From Merluccius polli (taxonomy: Eukaryota > Chordata > Actinopteri > Gadiformes > Merlucciidae), in assembly GCA_030340625.1 (NCBI GenBank), contig JAOPHQ010006262.1:201001-265000 (forward strand): DNA of 64,000 nt, in the 5' to 3' direction. The translations under genes and the position numbers were made by a program. Shown piece by piece: positions 25,174 to 35,942 of this stretch (positions are counted from its first letter, which is position 1; every line of letters starts with the position of its first letter). Under the pieces are notes generated by a model. That model did not search any database. It was not told where the DNA came from and was given only the letters and a program-made list of their open reading frames with translations.

Positions 25174-25566
25174 TGTTGCGGATAAATAATAAGCATATGT
25201 ATCAGCAGCTCAAAAGAGTAGTAATAAATATACAAGTTGTAGTAACTGCACCTCAACACATGATGGCGGCAAACAATATACTGGGGGCGGCGCTTAACGC
25301 CAGCCATTGTGCGTCATGGAGGCCACGCCTCCTGCCCAGTGACTACCGGCGGAAGTCGCCGGCTCAAGTCAGAACACCCCAGGCAGCGCATAGGAAGGAA
25401 GCAAAGCGACTGAGGATGCAACGCTTGGGGTTCTCCACGCGGCGTGATATACATATAATACTTCTCCTTCTGGTTCATAGTTAAATAACTTAAACCTAAA
25501 CAAATAAAGTGAGTTATAAGCGTTCCTGTTGTCGGCAGCCTTCTTCCCCGGGACACAAACCCCACA
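25174..25566 (+). repeat. 5' LTR of the provirus
   Basis: It begins 'tgttgcggataaataataag' and ends 'acaaaccccaca'. A TATA-like 'tatacatataata' lies at about 25448-25460 and AATAAA at 25503-25508, which would place the RNA start and the polyadenylation site in the last third. It is almost identical to the 3' LTR except for one block and matches the solo LTR at 48210-48605. Confidence 0.95.
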
Positions 25567-25568
25567 TT

Positions 25569-25592
25569 CTGGTGACTTCCCGACGTGATTCG
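25569..25592 (+). promoter_or_regulatory. tRNA-Trp-type primer-binding site, 2 bases longer than expected
   Basis: Two bases after the LTR the sequence reads tggtgacttcccgacgtgat. Complementary to it is the 3' end of animal tRNA-Trp (CACGTCGGGGTCACCA), except for two extra bases in the middle of the site. It would prime minus-strand DNA synthesis. The match on both sides of the interruption is continuous. tRNA sequence is from memory. Confidence 0.7.
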
Positions 25593-25920
25593 GGGAAAGA
25601 GAGGCTTTATTTGGAACCTTGGAACTTTGGCCGCACTGCAACCGTACGTCTCAACAGCTCTACCACAAGGCGCCATAACAGGAGGTAAGCAGTGCCCATT
25701 GCTTAGGCTAAAACTGCACATAGATAGATATAGGATTATTAGGTGACAGAGCTGCTAGCGTACGTTGTGGTAGAGCTTTGGTTCTCCGGTCCATAGTCGT
25801 TATAGTTAAGCCGACGTAAAATGAACAGGCGCTGAATACTCAAATTGGGATTGATTAAATTATATTAGTCGCCATTGTACGACAAATAGAAGAACCAAGA
25901 GGCCAGTACTGTATGTATTA

Positions 25921-26150
25921 TTAAAACTCGGTACGGAACCTGGGAGTATAAAAACTCGGCGCGGAGCTTTTAGAGTATAAATTTAAAACTTAGTACAAAC
26001 TTGGGAATATAAAAAACTCGGCACGGAGCTTTAGAGTATAAAAAAAATAAAAAATAAAAAAAAAATAAAAAAAATAATAATAATAAAAAAATTAAAACTC
26101 AGTACAAAACTGGGAATATAAATTTGGGGCATAACCCCTAGAGTATAGGA
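25921..26150 (+). repeat. Tandem repeats in the provirus leader
   Basis: Three to four degenerate copies of a ~65-75-bp unit built on 'aaactcggtacggaacctgg' and 'gagtataa', with an A/T-rich expansion at about 26040-26095. Slightly downstream, 26341-26470 holds two copies of 'aactgacgatagcccaacac' about 120 bp apart. Non-coding; located where a retroviral leader with packaging signals would be. Confidence 0.65.
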
Positions 26151-26801
26151 GAGTGGAAAACGGAGATCGATAGGGTACAGATCGCTACTAACATTGTTAC
26201 TAACACTGCATTCTCAAAGAACTACGCTAACTTGCATGAAACACAATAACCCACGTTTGTGTACATAATCCTGTATGTGCTAACGCTTGCTAACTTTGCT
26301 AGGGTGCATCTTAGCTTTGTCTGCAGAATATGGTATATGTAACTGACGATAGCCCAACACGTGGGTTATCTCATATGGGTCTTTGTTCTTAACAGAAGCA
26401 TGGTAGCATTAGCCACATAAGCTAACACGAGGGCCTAGCGGATATGCTAGGTATTTAGAACTGAAGATAGCCCACCACGGGGGGTGGTTTATGGCTCATT
26501 GTTCCAGGGGGGGATGGTAACATTCTTGTGTTCCTAGCCATTTGGCCCAAGTGGAGGCTAATGGCTATGCTAAGTCTAGGGAGCGACGGTAAACACATCT
26601 ATCTAACCTATAGACATATACCTAACAGTGCCAGTGGATTTGGAGCCCTTCCACATATGGGCACACACATAGTAGGATACATACACAATATTAACGTGGA
26701 GGATATAAAGTGTGCGCATTTAAATAAGTTCTATGCTATGGTAACACAGCAGGGAGCATAGATTACAAATCCCTGTCAGCCATTTTGGGAGTCCCCAAAA
26801 T

Positions 26802-26938
26802 GGCCCCCAAGACCCCCTACCCCTCGACCACCCCTACCCCCACCCAGACTACCCAGACTTCCCCTACCCCTCCCCCGACGACTGACCATGAAGAAGGGGA
26901 CAAAGGAATGGCGTTTGCCAGTCTGCGTTTGCAAGTGT
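26802..26938 (+). pseudogene. Short proline/threonine-rich frame, possible gag remnant
   Basis: A 45-codon frame starting ATGGCCCCC is rich in P and T, with 'PTPTQTTQTSPTPPP'. Proline-rich segments occur in Gag proteins of retroviruses, but there is no matrix, capsid or zinc-knuckle signature. A frame at 26528-26761 just upstream is also unrecognised. Position between leader and the hAT insert is the only support for gag. Confidence 0.2.
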
Positions 26939-27231
26939 GAATGGAGTGTGAATGAAGTTGTGCGCTCCTAGAATGCAAGGGGAGAAGGCAGAATGGAGCC
27001 CAGTGTTTCCCCTACCATTCTTTTGGCGGGGCGGCCCGCCCCGCCAACGCGGGCCCCTGCCCCCCTTGAAAATGTGGGGGAAAAAAAAAAAAAAAAAAGA
27101 CGTGAAAAATCTAGGCGCAAAACACCCCCCCGCCCCGCCCCCCTCCCCCCATCGCGTACGAGAGATATGATGCTAAATCAAAAAGCGCGAAGAGTGACAA
27201 CCGCGCCAAAGAGCATCATTGCTAAGTCGAC

Positions 27232-30200
27232 ATGTCAAAGAGGAAGGCCGATGATCCCAAACAGGGATCAATTACATATTTCTTTAAGAAAACACCTGCT
27301 ACTGCATCAACCTCGGAGAACGATGGTGAGAGGGCGGAACAAGGTGTGGAGAGAGAGGATGGGATGGCAGGTGGAGGGAAGACCGAAAAACACCGCACAT
27401 CTGGATGGGACCCAGATTGGGGTGCAGACCCCAAGTACAAGGCTTGGCTCTACAAAACGGATTTAGGTGAGTTTCTAATAATAACCTTACAATTAGGGCT
27501 GTTACATTAGTTTGCAGCTAGATTAAAAAATTATCCCTATAGTCAGTGTGTGTGCTTTTGACATTGATGTGCGCGCTTTAGGGGTGTAACGATTAACCGA
27601 TACGTATCGATATTCATTCATAACCTGTAAAATACGACCACATCGATACGTGAAGCCTCGTATCGAAATTGACATGACATTAATCGGTTATTGTTTCGAT
27701 TTAAAAGTAAGGAATCGGTTCGCATTTGCAAACGTTTCTGACTTGACAGTCCACCCCGGACCTACGACCGACGGGGGGGCAGGTAGACCGCTAGACACCG
27801 CTAGACACACGGGACTCATACCGGTGATCGCGGCTTAGTTCCCCGTGTCTGATCGCTGTAATTCGGAGCGTGAATATCGGTTGAATATCTAATATCTTTC
27901 TAACTTTAAAAAACACTTTAGTATTTTTTAAGACGATAGTCGCACATCCCTCGTAACTACGCCGTGAAGGTGAACCCTCCCGGACTCCGCTATTAACATG
28001 AACCGCTCCGCCGGAGGAGCCGCGCGTCCACGCGCACCGGACACCACAATACAAACACACATGTTTTCCATTTGATTGCTTTTAAATAAAGTTGTGTGCA
28101 GTTATACGGTTAAATACTTTTATTAAAAGTGTTCATGTCTCCTTTCTGGTCCAGGACTGCTTGGTCCTTGCCGTTAAACGATACCACTATCGATACTTTT
28201 TCTATTAGCTTTTTCTATTATCGATATCAATAAATATTAACGATCCCCATCCCTACATCAAGTTGTTTGTCTTATTGACAACCATTGCAATGATAATTGA
28301 TAATGTAAAATGTGCACAATTATAAAGTGAATGTGCACAATGAAAATAACTTTCAGAATGCTTTTGATTATTGAACCGCATCGAATCGTATCGAATCGTA
28401 TCGAATCGAATCGTACCGAATCGTTTGCTATTAACATGTATCTTTTCTTGAATCGTATCGTGACCATGTATCTAGATGCGTATCACAATAAAAGACAACG
28501 GGTGTTTTATTTTTGTGAAAATGACCAGAAGTGAGTTACTTACTACGGCTGGCTTGGATAACAGCTGTTATTATTGTTATGTAAGCCAGTTTATATGATC
28601 CTTGCAAGATAGAAAATCAGCTGGCCTTGTATTGATGGCTACATTTTTTAATAGATTATAATATATATATATATATAAATATTTTATATTTTATATTTCA
28701 GGAATGTTCTGTAGGATCTGCCGGACTCACAAAAAATCTGTGAAGAGGGGTACCCAGACACGGCCATTCATTGAGGCCCCATGTGTGTCATACAGGAAGG
28801 ACAAGCTGGACAGACATGCAAATACCGAGACACACAGAGAGGCCTTGAAACGGCATGTTGAGCTGATGAAAGGTAGCCTATGATTTACATGTATAATTAT
28901 TATATTATATTATATTGTATTATATATTATTGTTATTTTTGTAAAGAGGTTGTTTTTAAATGTTTAAACATTTTAACATATCCATTCCAGGCAACACTGT
29001 TGTTGCTGCCTTTGATCCATTGGTGTCCCTGGAACATGAGGCTGTAATAGGCGGTTTCAAATGCTTATATTGGCTGGTTAAACATGAAATCGCCCACCAT
29101 ACCAACTATTCGGCCCTGCTTGATCTGGCCCAGCTGCTTGGTTGCCAGTATTTTGAAAAGTTGAAGGCAAGTATTTTGAACAGCATACTACTTTGCTGAT
29201 TTGCTTGTCCAGAATGGTAGATGGTTCATCTTAGGGGTAAATTTAACTATGATTTTAGTCAACACCTCTCCTTTGAGTGTCTCCCTTTCCTTGAATTGTT
29301 GTGAATTGCTTTGTCATGTTTGCATGCTTTTCAGATTGGCCAGAACACCAATTATAGATCGCACAGGATCATAGATGACATGCTGGATATACTTGCAGCT
29401 GTCATTGAGAGGCCTATCCTGCAGGCGATTAGGACTTCCCAAGCAGTTGGACTGGAACTCGATGAAAGCACAGATGTCTCTGTACTTAGGCAGCTTGACA
29501 TCCATGTCAGGTATGTAAATGTTTAAGCAGAATATTGTTGGAAATCTACTGGAATCTACATATTGAATGTTTATTTTCTTTATTAATGTATTGTGTGGTA
29601 GATATCTGGACCAAGAGGGCAAACTCTGCTGTCACTTCCTTGCCCTGGTGCCTATTCAGGATGGCAAGGCGGACAGCATTGTAGGCGCTGTTAGAGAGGT
29701 GGTGGAAAAGAAGGAGATCCCTCCACACCTCATCTGTGGTCTTGGGACTGACGGTGCTGCAGTGATGACAGGTAGCTAAGTGATTATCAATATCTAAGGA
29801 GGCTCACCTCTCCCTGCCATCATAATAATTTTTTTTACTCCTTATAGGCCGAATAAACGGAGTGGCCAAGCAGCTGTCTGAGATCTGGCCAGGGCTGCTC
29901 TGCACCCATTGTGCTGCCCATCGGCTGGCACTGGCGTGCAAAGACGCTGCTGACAAGGTCCCATACATGAAGACCTTCAAGGAGCACCTGCAGCAGCTGC
30001 ATTTGTACTTTCGCAATAGTGCAAACCGCTCTGCGGCTTTGTCAGCTGCTGCAGCCGTGCTTGGCATCACTGACTTGAAAGTCAAGGTGAGAAATGTGAA
30101 TGATCTCCTATCTAGTCTGTTTGCATATTATTCACTGTATCAGTTAACTTAATCAGTTAAACTGTTCTCTATTTCATTGTCAAGGAGGTGAAGGACACCA

Positions 30201-31705
30201 GATGGCTCTCACAGCACCTAGCCATTCAGAACCTGCAGAAGAACATAAGTGCAGTTCTGAATGTACTGGCAGAGGAAGTGGAAGTGAGGAAATGTGCTGC
30301 GGCCAAAGGCCTCTACTCCTTTCTCGCCACGTACCGGTTTATTGCTGCACTTCATCTGCAGGCAGATGTTCTGCCACACCTATCACGCCTGTCAAAAATC
30401 TTTCAGAAGGAAGATTTGAACTTCCTGGCGATCAAGGAGCAGGTAAATTCTGTGCTATTTTAAATAGCAAATATATTTTTAATGTATTGAATTGTAACAC
30501 GTTCTGATTTTAAAATATGATTTGAAATGTTTCAGGTTCCAGTCACACTGGCCATCATCGGCCACATCAAAGATGCTGGTGATCAGCAAGCACCAGGGTC
30601 ACATTTGTCCAGGCTCAACCAAAGCCTGGACGACCCAGCTGGCTTGGGTCAGTTCTCGATCTCTGTGGAACAGGAGAGGGGCAGAAGGGGCCAACCAGAG
30701 GGTGGGGACAGGGAGCACTTCTGGAGGAGGTTCCGCTCAGAGGTAAGAATAATCTATATCACACACATGAGAAAATGATGTTATACTGCACGGCTGTGAT
30801 TCTGTTGTAGGTATGAGTATGCAGGCCATATATTAAAAGCGCTGATGATGTTTTTCTGTTTAAATTTTTGGATTCCTTCCTGCTTTATCAGGTGATGGAC
30901 CCCTACCTGAATGGGCTCATTCGTGGGTTGGAGGAGCGGTTCCCTAACCTGGAGGTCTTTGGATCATTCAGTGCTCTCGGGCCACAGGCAGCAACATCAC
31001 CTGACCATGAGGCTGCACATGGTCACCTCAGGACCCTGGCAGAACACTTCCCCTCGGTGGATGCCAGCATTGCAGTGGAGGAGTGGATGTCCTTCAGAGA
31101 ACATGTGGTCTCTGGTGCACTCAAGGTATCACATCAAGTTATTTTTTTATTAGGCTTGTTCTTTCAGCTTGGGTCCACAAACATGAAACCACATGTTGTA
31201 ATCTTATGCCTTACCTTATGATTTCAGGATAAGACACAGCTGGGCATCATGAATGACCTCACCTCAAAATACGAGGAGTTTGGAGTGTTGTACCCCAACC
31301 TGTGCAAGCTAGCTGCAATAGCACTGACTGTACCCCTCAGCAGTGTGAACTGCGAGAGGGATTTCTCCACCATGAACAGGGTAAGAATCCTTTACTTTCT
31401 GACTACTACTAAATTTAAAAACAAACAACTCATTATGTAAAATTAAGTTTAGTTTATTTAGGACAGTGTGCACTTACATTGATTGTTTGCCAAAATACAT
31501 TTGTAATGTATTTTTCATCTGCTGCTTGCAGGTGAAGACAGACCTCCGCAACAGACTGCAGGGGGAGCATCTTGAGGCGTGCATGAGAATTTCAATCAGT
31601 GGCCCATCAGTGCAAGAGTTCCCCTACGAGGAGGCTCTCAAAATCTTTTTCAGAAAGCCAAGGAAAATCAAGTGCTCTGACAACAGCTGCACAATGTGCC
31701 ATTAA
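27232..31705 (+). CDS. hAT transposase, 11 exons, 730 codons, intact
   Basis: Exons by splice sites: 27232-27466, 28702-28872, 28991-29166, 29335-29510, 29602-29771, 29848-30086, 30185-30442, 30536-30742, 30892-31125, 31228-31380, 31532-31705. All junctions keep frame; donors are GT except GC at 29167. The protein should cut and paste the element. Residues 11-18 (QGSITYFF) match a PCNA-binding PIP box. Exon 2 has a CRIC...HANTETH zinc finger (TTF/BED-like). The RNase H fold shows 'LELDESTD', 'GLGTDGAAVMTG', 'CTHCAAHRLAL', 'DTRWLS', and C-terminally 'SSVNCERDFSTMNR' plus 'KTDLRNRL', the hAT dimerisation region with the catalytic E. It resembles vertebrate KIAA1586/ZNF862-like hAT-derived proteins. 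Terminal repeats and duplication show it is still within a transposon, not a domesticated host gene. Confidence 0.92.
27579..28485 (+). repeat. hAT-type MITE sequence in intron 1 of the transposase gene
   Basis: It starts 'taggggtgtaacgattaac' and contains 'gatacgtatcgatatt', typical of a fish MITE group with palindromic ATCGATA/CGAATCG repeats. Inside, 28200-28256 ends 'gatccccatcccta' (a possible terminus) and 28375-28480 has tandem 'atcgaatcgt' units. Either one element or two nested ones; no duplication was found, so the boundaries are soft. It lies wholly within the intron, so splicing can remain intact. Confidence 0.5.
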
Positions 31706-32047
31706 GCCTAGCCCAGTCCAGCCCAAGCAGGCCCTTCCCTTCCCAGCCTCTACCTAACCTGTCCTGTCCAGCTCAGCCCGCACAGCCCAGCCCTTCAATG
31801 AAGTGTTTGAGTGTTTCTGTTTTGTTAATGTTGTTCTGTTGTGTCTTAATTAAATTAAATTGTTCTATTCATTACCTTGAGGTTTAAGGAGTCACTGAAT
31901 GTAAATTTTCAATGTAAAACATTTTGAGCCGGACGAGCCGCCAAGCGCGCCGCCGAGCGCACCGCCGAGCGCACCGCCGAGCGCACCCCCCCCCCCCCCC
32001 CGATACCACCCCGCCAACAAAAAAACCTAGGGGAAACACTGGAGCCC

Positions 32048-32595
32048 AATACAATAATTCGGTTTAATGTTATTATCTAGACGTATACATTTATAAATAA
32101 CTATGTTAACAGATGTCATTACTGCGATAAAAAGTGTTGTTGTGTAAAAACTGATTATTCATAAGCATCAACTTGTCAGTAATAGGAAGGTGTTAAAATT
32201 GACATTAACTCTTTGTTTTATTCTTTCCTTTACCCTTAAGAGAAGGAGGGGACCTCCATGCCCCTTCCAAAGAAAGATCATGAACACCTCTTTTTGTTTT
32301 TATTAATGATAAGAAATTATAAGGTTAACAAAGGAGGAAAGGGAAGTTGGACAGGACACAATGAGATGGGGACAGTAAGTGGTGATTCTTAAAACAAAAG
32401 GATTTATTTAGAAAGACAGAGGGAAGTAAATAGAAGGATAGAAGGAGAGATAAGCGTAAGAAAAGTCAGAGAAAGTGAAAGAAAAGTCAGTGAAAGAAAA
32501 GTCAGAGAAAGTGAAAGAAAAGTCAGAGAAAGTGAAAAGGGAAAGGAAGAAACGTGGTCAAGAGATAGAGGGAGGCATCATAGTTATAATAGTAG

Positions 32596-32627
<32 letters not shown>

Positions 32628-34364
32628 GACATGAAACATAATGAAGAAAGCGATGCGAATATTAGGACGGTTAAAGATCAGGTCAACTATGTATATATGT
32701 CTGTTATTTGTTTTGTTTCCTGTTTATTTGTTTTCTTTGTGTATTTGTTTTATACTTTTAACTGTTTGTATGAGTGTTTTGTGCTTTATAGGACAAATAG
32801 CAGACCAACAGCTCAGTCACGTCACATGAAGCCCCGAACCCCTGGTACCCCCTCATGAGTCTTTGTGCATAAGATGGTTGATGGGCATAATACGGCCCTA
32901 ACTGATAGTTTCATTTAAATCAGAAGTTATCTCTTCTACCACTCGTCCACAGTAGTCCAGGGGTCAACCAGCGCTGGGGACTGGTAACAGTCTAGGGACT
33001 TTTCTCCCGCCTCAAGCGACGATATGGGAGTGTGGTAGAGTGATAACCTGATACACAGTGTAGGGGTGTAACAATTAATCCAGTCAATTTTTGGGTTGCT
33101 CAGTTTACCTCCATAATGTGGTGTCCATTGTCTTGTTTTTATGTACGATGTTTTGTTTTTGCTCAATGATGCTGACCGTTGCTGAGGCTATGATTCTTAG
33201 ATGGACCAGAGGGTTTTCACCTGGGACACACACAGGTGCCATTTGATTATTAGAGGTGACTTGGGCGATGACAATGAGGAAATTGAGGTTGGTTTATTTG
33301 AGCCATATCCATTTTTAGTAAGCAAAACTATTCAATGATTGTGTGTGGATACATATATATTCAATTTTAACTTCACTCACCATATTTACCTATTGTTTGA
33401 CTCACCATTGTATGCAAGTTTGTTTTGATATAACTTTCACATATGGTTTGAACTACTTAGATTAGTAATGATATAAGACCATATAGGATTAAGACATGCC
33501 TGATCTATAATTACATAATAAGAAACCACTGTCTACATATTGTTTGTTGTATTGTGTTAGATGTTTTCTTTGCAAAGATACTGGTTGGTTCTGGTCTCTC
33601 TTCCCCCAGGACAATGGAGGGGGGTCCATTAGAGAGTTGACAGTTGATCTGGGGTTCCTGCCCTAAATGGACTCAAACTCATATTTGGACATTGAAATGG
33701 ACCGCATACACAAAATGAACAGCAGGAATATTCCTGTTACCAGCGGTTGATAAGTTTCATATTAGGAGGCAACATGGTTGACGGTCTTATCTGAATGTGA
33801 TGTGTTTTTACACTATATTTTTTAATTTTCTTTTGATTCTTTTAATGATTGATTATTCACAAGCGATTGATGTTGAAAGATGTTAACACTCTATAATTAT
33901 GATTTGTTGTGCATTGGCAGTGACTGGATTGCAGAGAAGTGCTTCATCCTGATGGGGGGTGAGATCTTCTCTACCGTCATGATACTCTTTTTTCATCTCC
34001 TAGAGGTGGTTATCGACTGGATGATGGTAACCCGACCTGGACAGACCTCTCTTCAGCTGCTGAAAGGATAACTGGGAAGAGCTCTTCCGGTGGGGTGAGA
34101 CTAGCTCATGAATTTGGCCTTATTAGAACAATTGAATAAGTTTACCTAGTCTAAAAGTAAATTAAAATAATGTGGGCATAAGATCCAAAGGTAACGCTAG
34201 AAGACTAAAATAGTTGTTCCAAAAGCTTGATAAACTAGGACCCAGAATCACTGTCATGTACATATATTTTATGATATCATCAATATATAAAGGTCAATAC
34301 AAGCGGGAAGAATGAATGCAACATGCTTAACTTTGTGTTAATTTTGCGTGACTTTTTCAAAGTC
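32048..34364 (+). other. Provirus internal region, largely non-coding
   Basis: AT-rich. 32462-32545 is a purine-rich tandem repeat of 'gagaaagtgaaagaaaagtca' type, and 32595-32628 is a (TAA)n microsatellite. Small frames at 33190-33330 and 33880-34071 are not recognised. Pyrimidine tracts ending in CAG/TAG (near 33609 and 34004) could be splice acceptors. No gag, protease or polymerase motif was seen. Confidence 0.5.
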
Positions 34365-34525
34365 ACGAGGGGGGAATAAGTAGTGCATTTTATTTTAAGT
34401 AGTGTATTTTATTTCAAGGAGGGACTATTTTTGCATTTTATTTTCAAGAGTATTTTATTTTCAAGGAGGGAAATATTTTTGCATTTTATTTACAAGGGGG
34501 GAATATTTGTCCATTCAGATTTTTT
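34365..34525 (+). repeat. Repeated polypurine-tract-like motif
   Basis: Four or five copies of a unit with 'tgcattttattttcaagg' and 'aaggaggga' (or 'aaggggggaa') occur here. The purine core is the same as the polypurine tract next to the 3' LTR (aaggagggac, about 35933-35942). Their function is unknown; they could be duplicated plus-strand priming sites or a decayed array. Confidence 0.65.
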
Positions 34526-34753
34526 GTTTTTTGTTTTTTTTTTCGTTTTATTTGTTTAAGTGTTGAATTTGCATAAGTCAGACATATGGTCTTTGAACAT
34601 TTGCAAGGACCAGGTTAAAGTAATCATTGGGAAATACTTCAGCAATCTGTTGGGAAAGGATCTAATGCATAAGCTAAATAGTTTATTGACATAGAAAATT
34701 GGGAATTACTACGCCAACGCCTAATGCTGTTATGCTGTGTTTAATACCTTAAC

Positions 34754-35047
34754 TTGTTAGCTCTTTCCACTGCTGTGTCAAAACTACAGCGCCAACACCG
34801 GGTGGTGCAGCAGTTACCCATCAAACAAGCGGTTATGTTACATTCACTGGGTATGGTGGAAAGAGTGAACGGGACATTCAAGAAACTGACATTTCCGAGA
34901 AACAGAGTGCAGAGCCAAAGGATGGACCACCAACCAGGGTGGAGAAAGGTGACCAGGTGTACCCGAGAGTGTGCAGGGGACAGTGGAACGCCCCGACTTG
35001 ATCAGGCTGTGGTACCTGATTTCCTGGAGTTCGGCACCTGTGTCTAG
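34754..35047 (+). pseudogene. Integrase C-terminal remnant of the provirus
   Basis: The frame contains 'GMVERVNGTFKK', close to the conserved stretch around the last catalytic glutamate of retroviral/Ty3 integrases. About 80 bp further on, in another frame, is a segment reading 'KGDQVYPRVCRGQWNAP', like the C-terminal domain after integrase. The intervening distance is too short, so an internal deletion and frame change are likely. The rest of the polymerase is missing. Assignment rests on two short motifs. Confidence 0.5.
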
Positions 35048-35942
35048 GAGGACATGGCACCTGTTTTACTTGAATGTTGAATTATTAAACACACAGTATG
35101 GGTCACGGTTGTCATTACAAGGCAGTTTAAATTCGGAATGTGTTATGCTGTTTTCCCATGATTGCTTTAATAATGAGACGGATGAATTTATTTGATGCTA
35201 CTGGAATATGTTCTGACTACTGGTGATGAGTGGATCCGTGGGGAAGGCACACATGGGTACGTGTTGGTAACCTTGGCGTGTGGGATCACAAGATGTGCAT
35301 TCAATCTATGAACTGTCCGACTTGAGGTTGGCTACAGATACGGGGGATAACACTGTGATGATCTTTGAGTAACCTGCGTGCATGGAAACCATCTGAGCAA
35401 TTGCATGCTAGTCTACAGGGCGTTTTTTAGATCTATATAGGGTTACTGCTAACTAACACGCTAATGTCTCTTCTGTGTTAGCCAGAGCTGCTAACACGAT
35501 AATGTCTCTTCTGTGTTAGCCAGAGCTGCTAACACGGTAATGTCTGTTCTTATACCTGGAGGTATTCGATTTTGGTTATACATGCATATAAGTATTTGAA
35601 GGGATTTCATATGGGGAAATTACAATGCATTAACTACTATGCCTTTCTGTCCTCAGGATACTGTGATAATGGTATGACATATGGATTGTATGATGTGATG
35701 ATAATTTGTCTACTGTTGGCTACGGCCCATGTATTCTTTGAGACACACCAAGGTGAATGCCATCCAATTTAGAGATGCGACAGGTTTTCCTACTGTCTAG
35801 AAGAGGTTTTCCCGAACTAAGTCGATTGGTGATGTTGATGTTTTTCTTTTCGCTTGAATTTATACTCACCATTTTTAGACCTTACATGATACATAGCATT
35901 ATTAATTTATAGTATGGTCATCAGTGATGACCAAGGAGGGAC
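35048..35942 (+). other. 3' internal region and polypurine tract of the provirus
   Basis: It has no recognised env. 35451-35550 is a ~44-bp tandem repeat (2.3 copies) whose unit carries 'gctaacac' and 'gtgttagc' as inverted blocks. The polypurine tract aaggagggac is at about 35933-35942, directly before the LTR, and should prime plus-strand synthesis. Confidence 0.7.

Larger units (their letters stand above)
27002..32040 (+). mobile_element. Complete hAT DNA transposon, apparently autonomous
   Basis: The ends are inverted repeats: agtgtttcccct at 27002 and its complement ending at 32040. The flanks share ggagccc (left 26995-27001, right 32041-32047), or 8-bp tggagccc if the terminal T of the element is counted. 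The 5' subterminal part has a palindrome (ggcggggcgg/cccgccccgcc, about 27026-27046); the 3' subterminal part has three copies of a 13-bp unit gcgcaccgccgag (about 31950-31988). Between lies one gene with an open transposase. It is inserted in the provirus internal region and is therefore younger than the provirus. Confidence 0.9.

Noticed and set aside
27579..28256. Claim of a precise nested MITE with duplication in intron 1
   Set aside because: Flanking 8-mers do not match, so only an approximate repeat is reported.
33880..34071. Env-like membrane frame in the provirus
   Set aside because: One hydrophobic stretch only; no surface/transmembrane signature, cleavage site or Cys motif.
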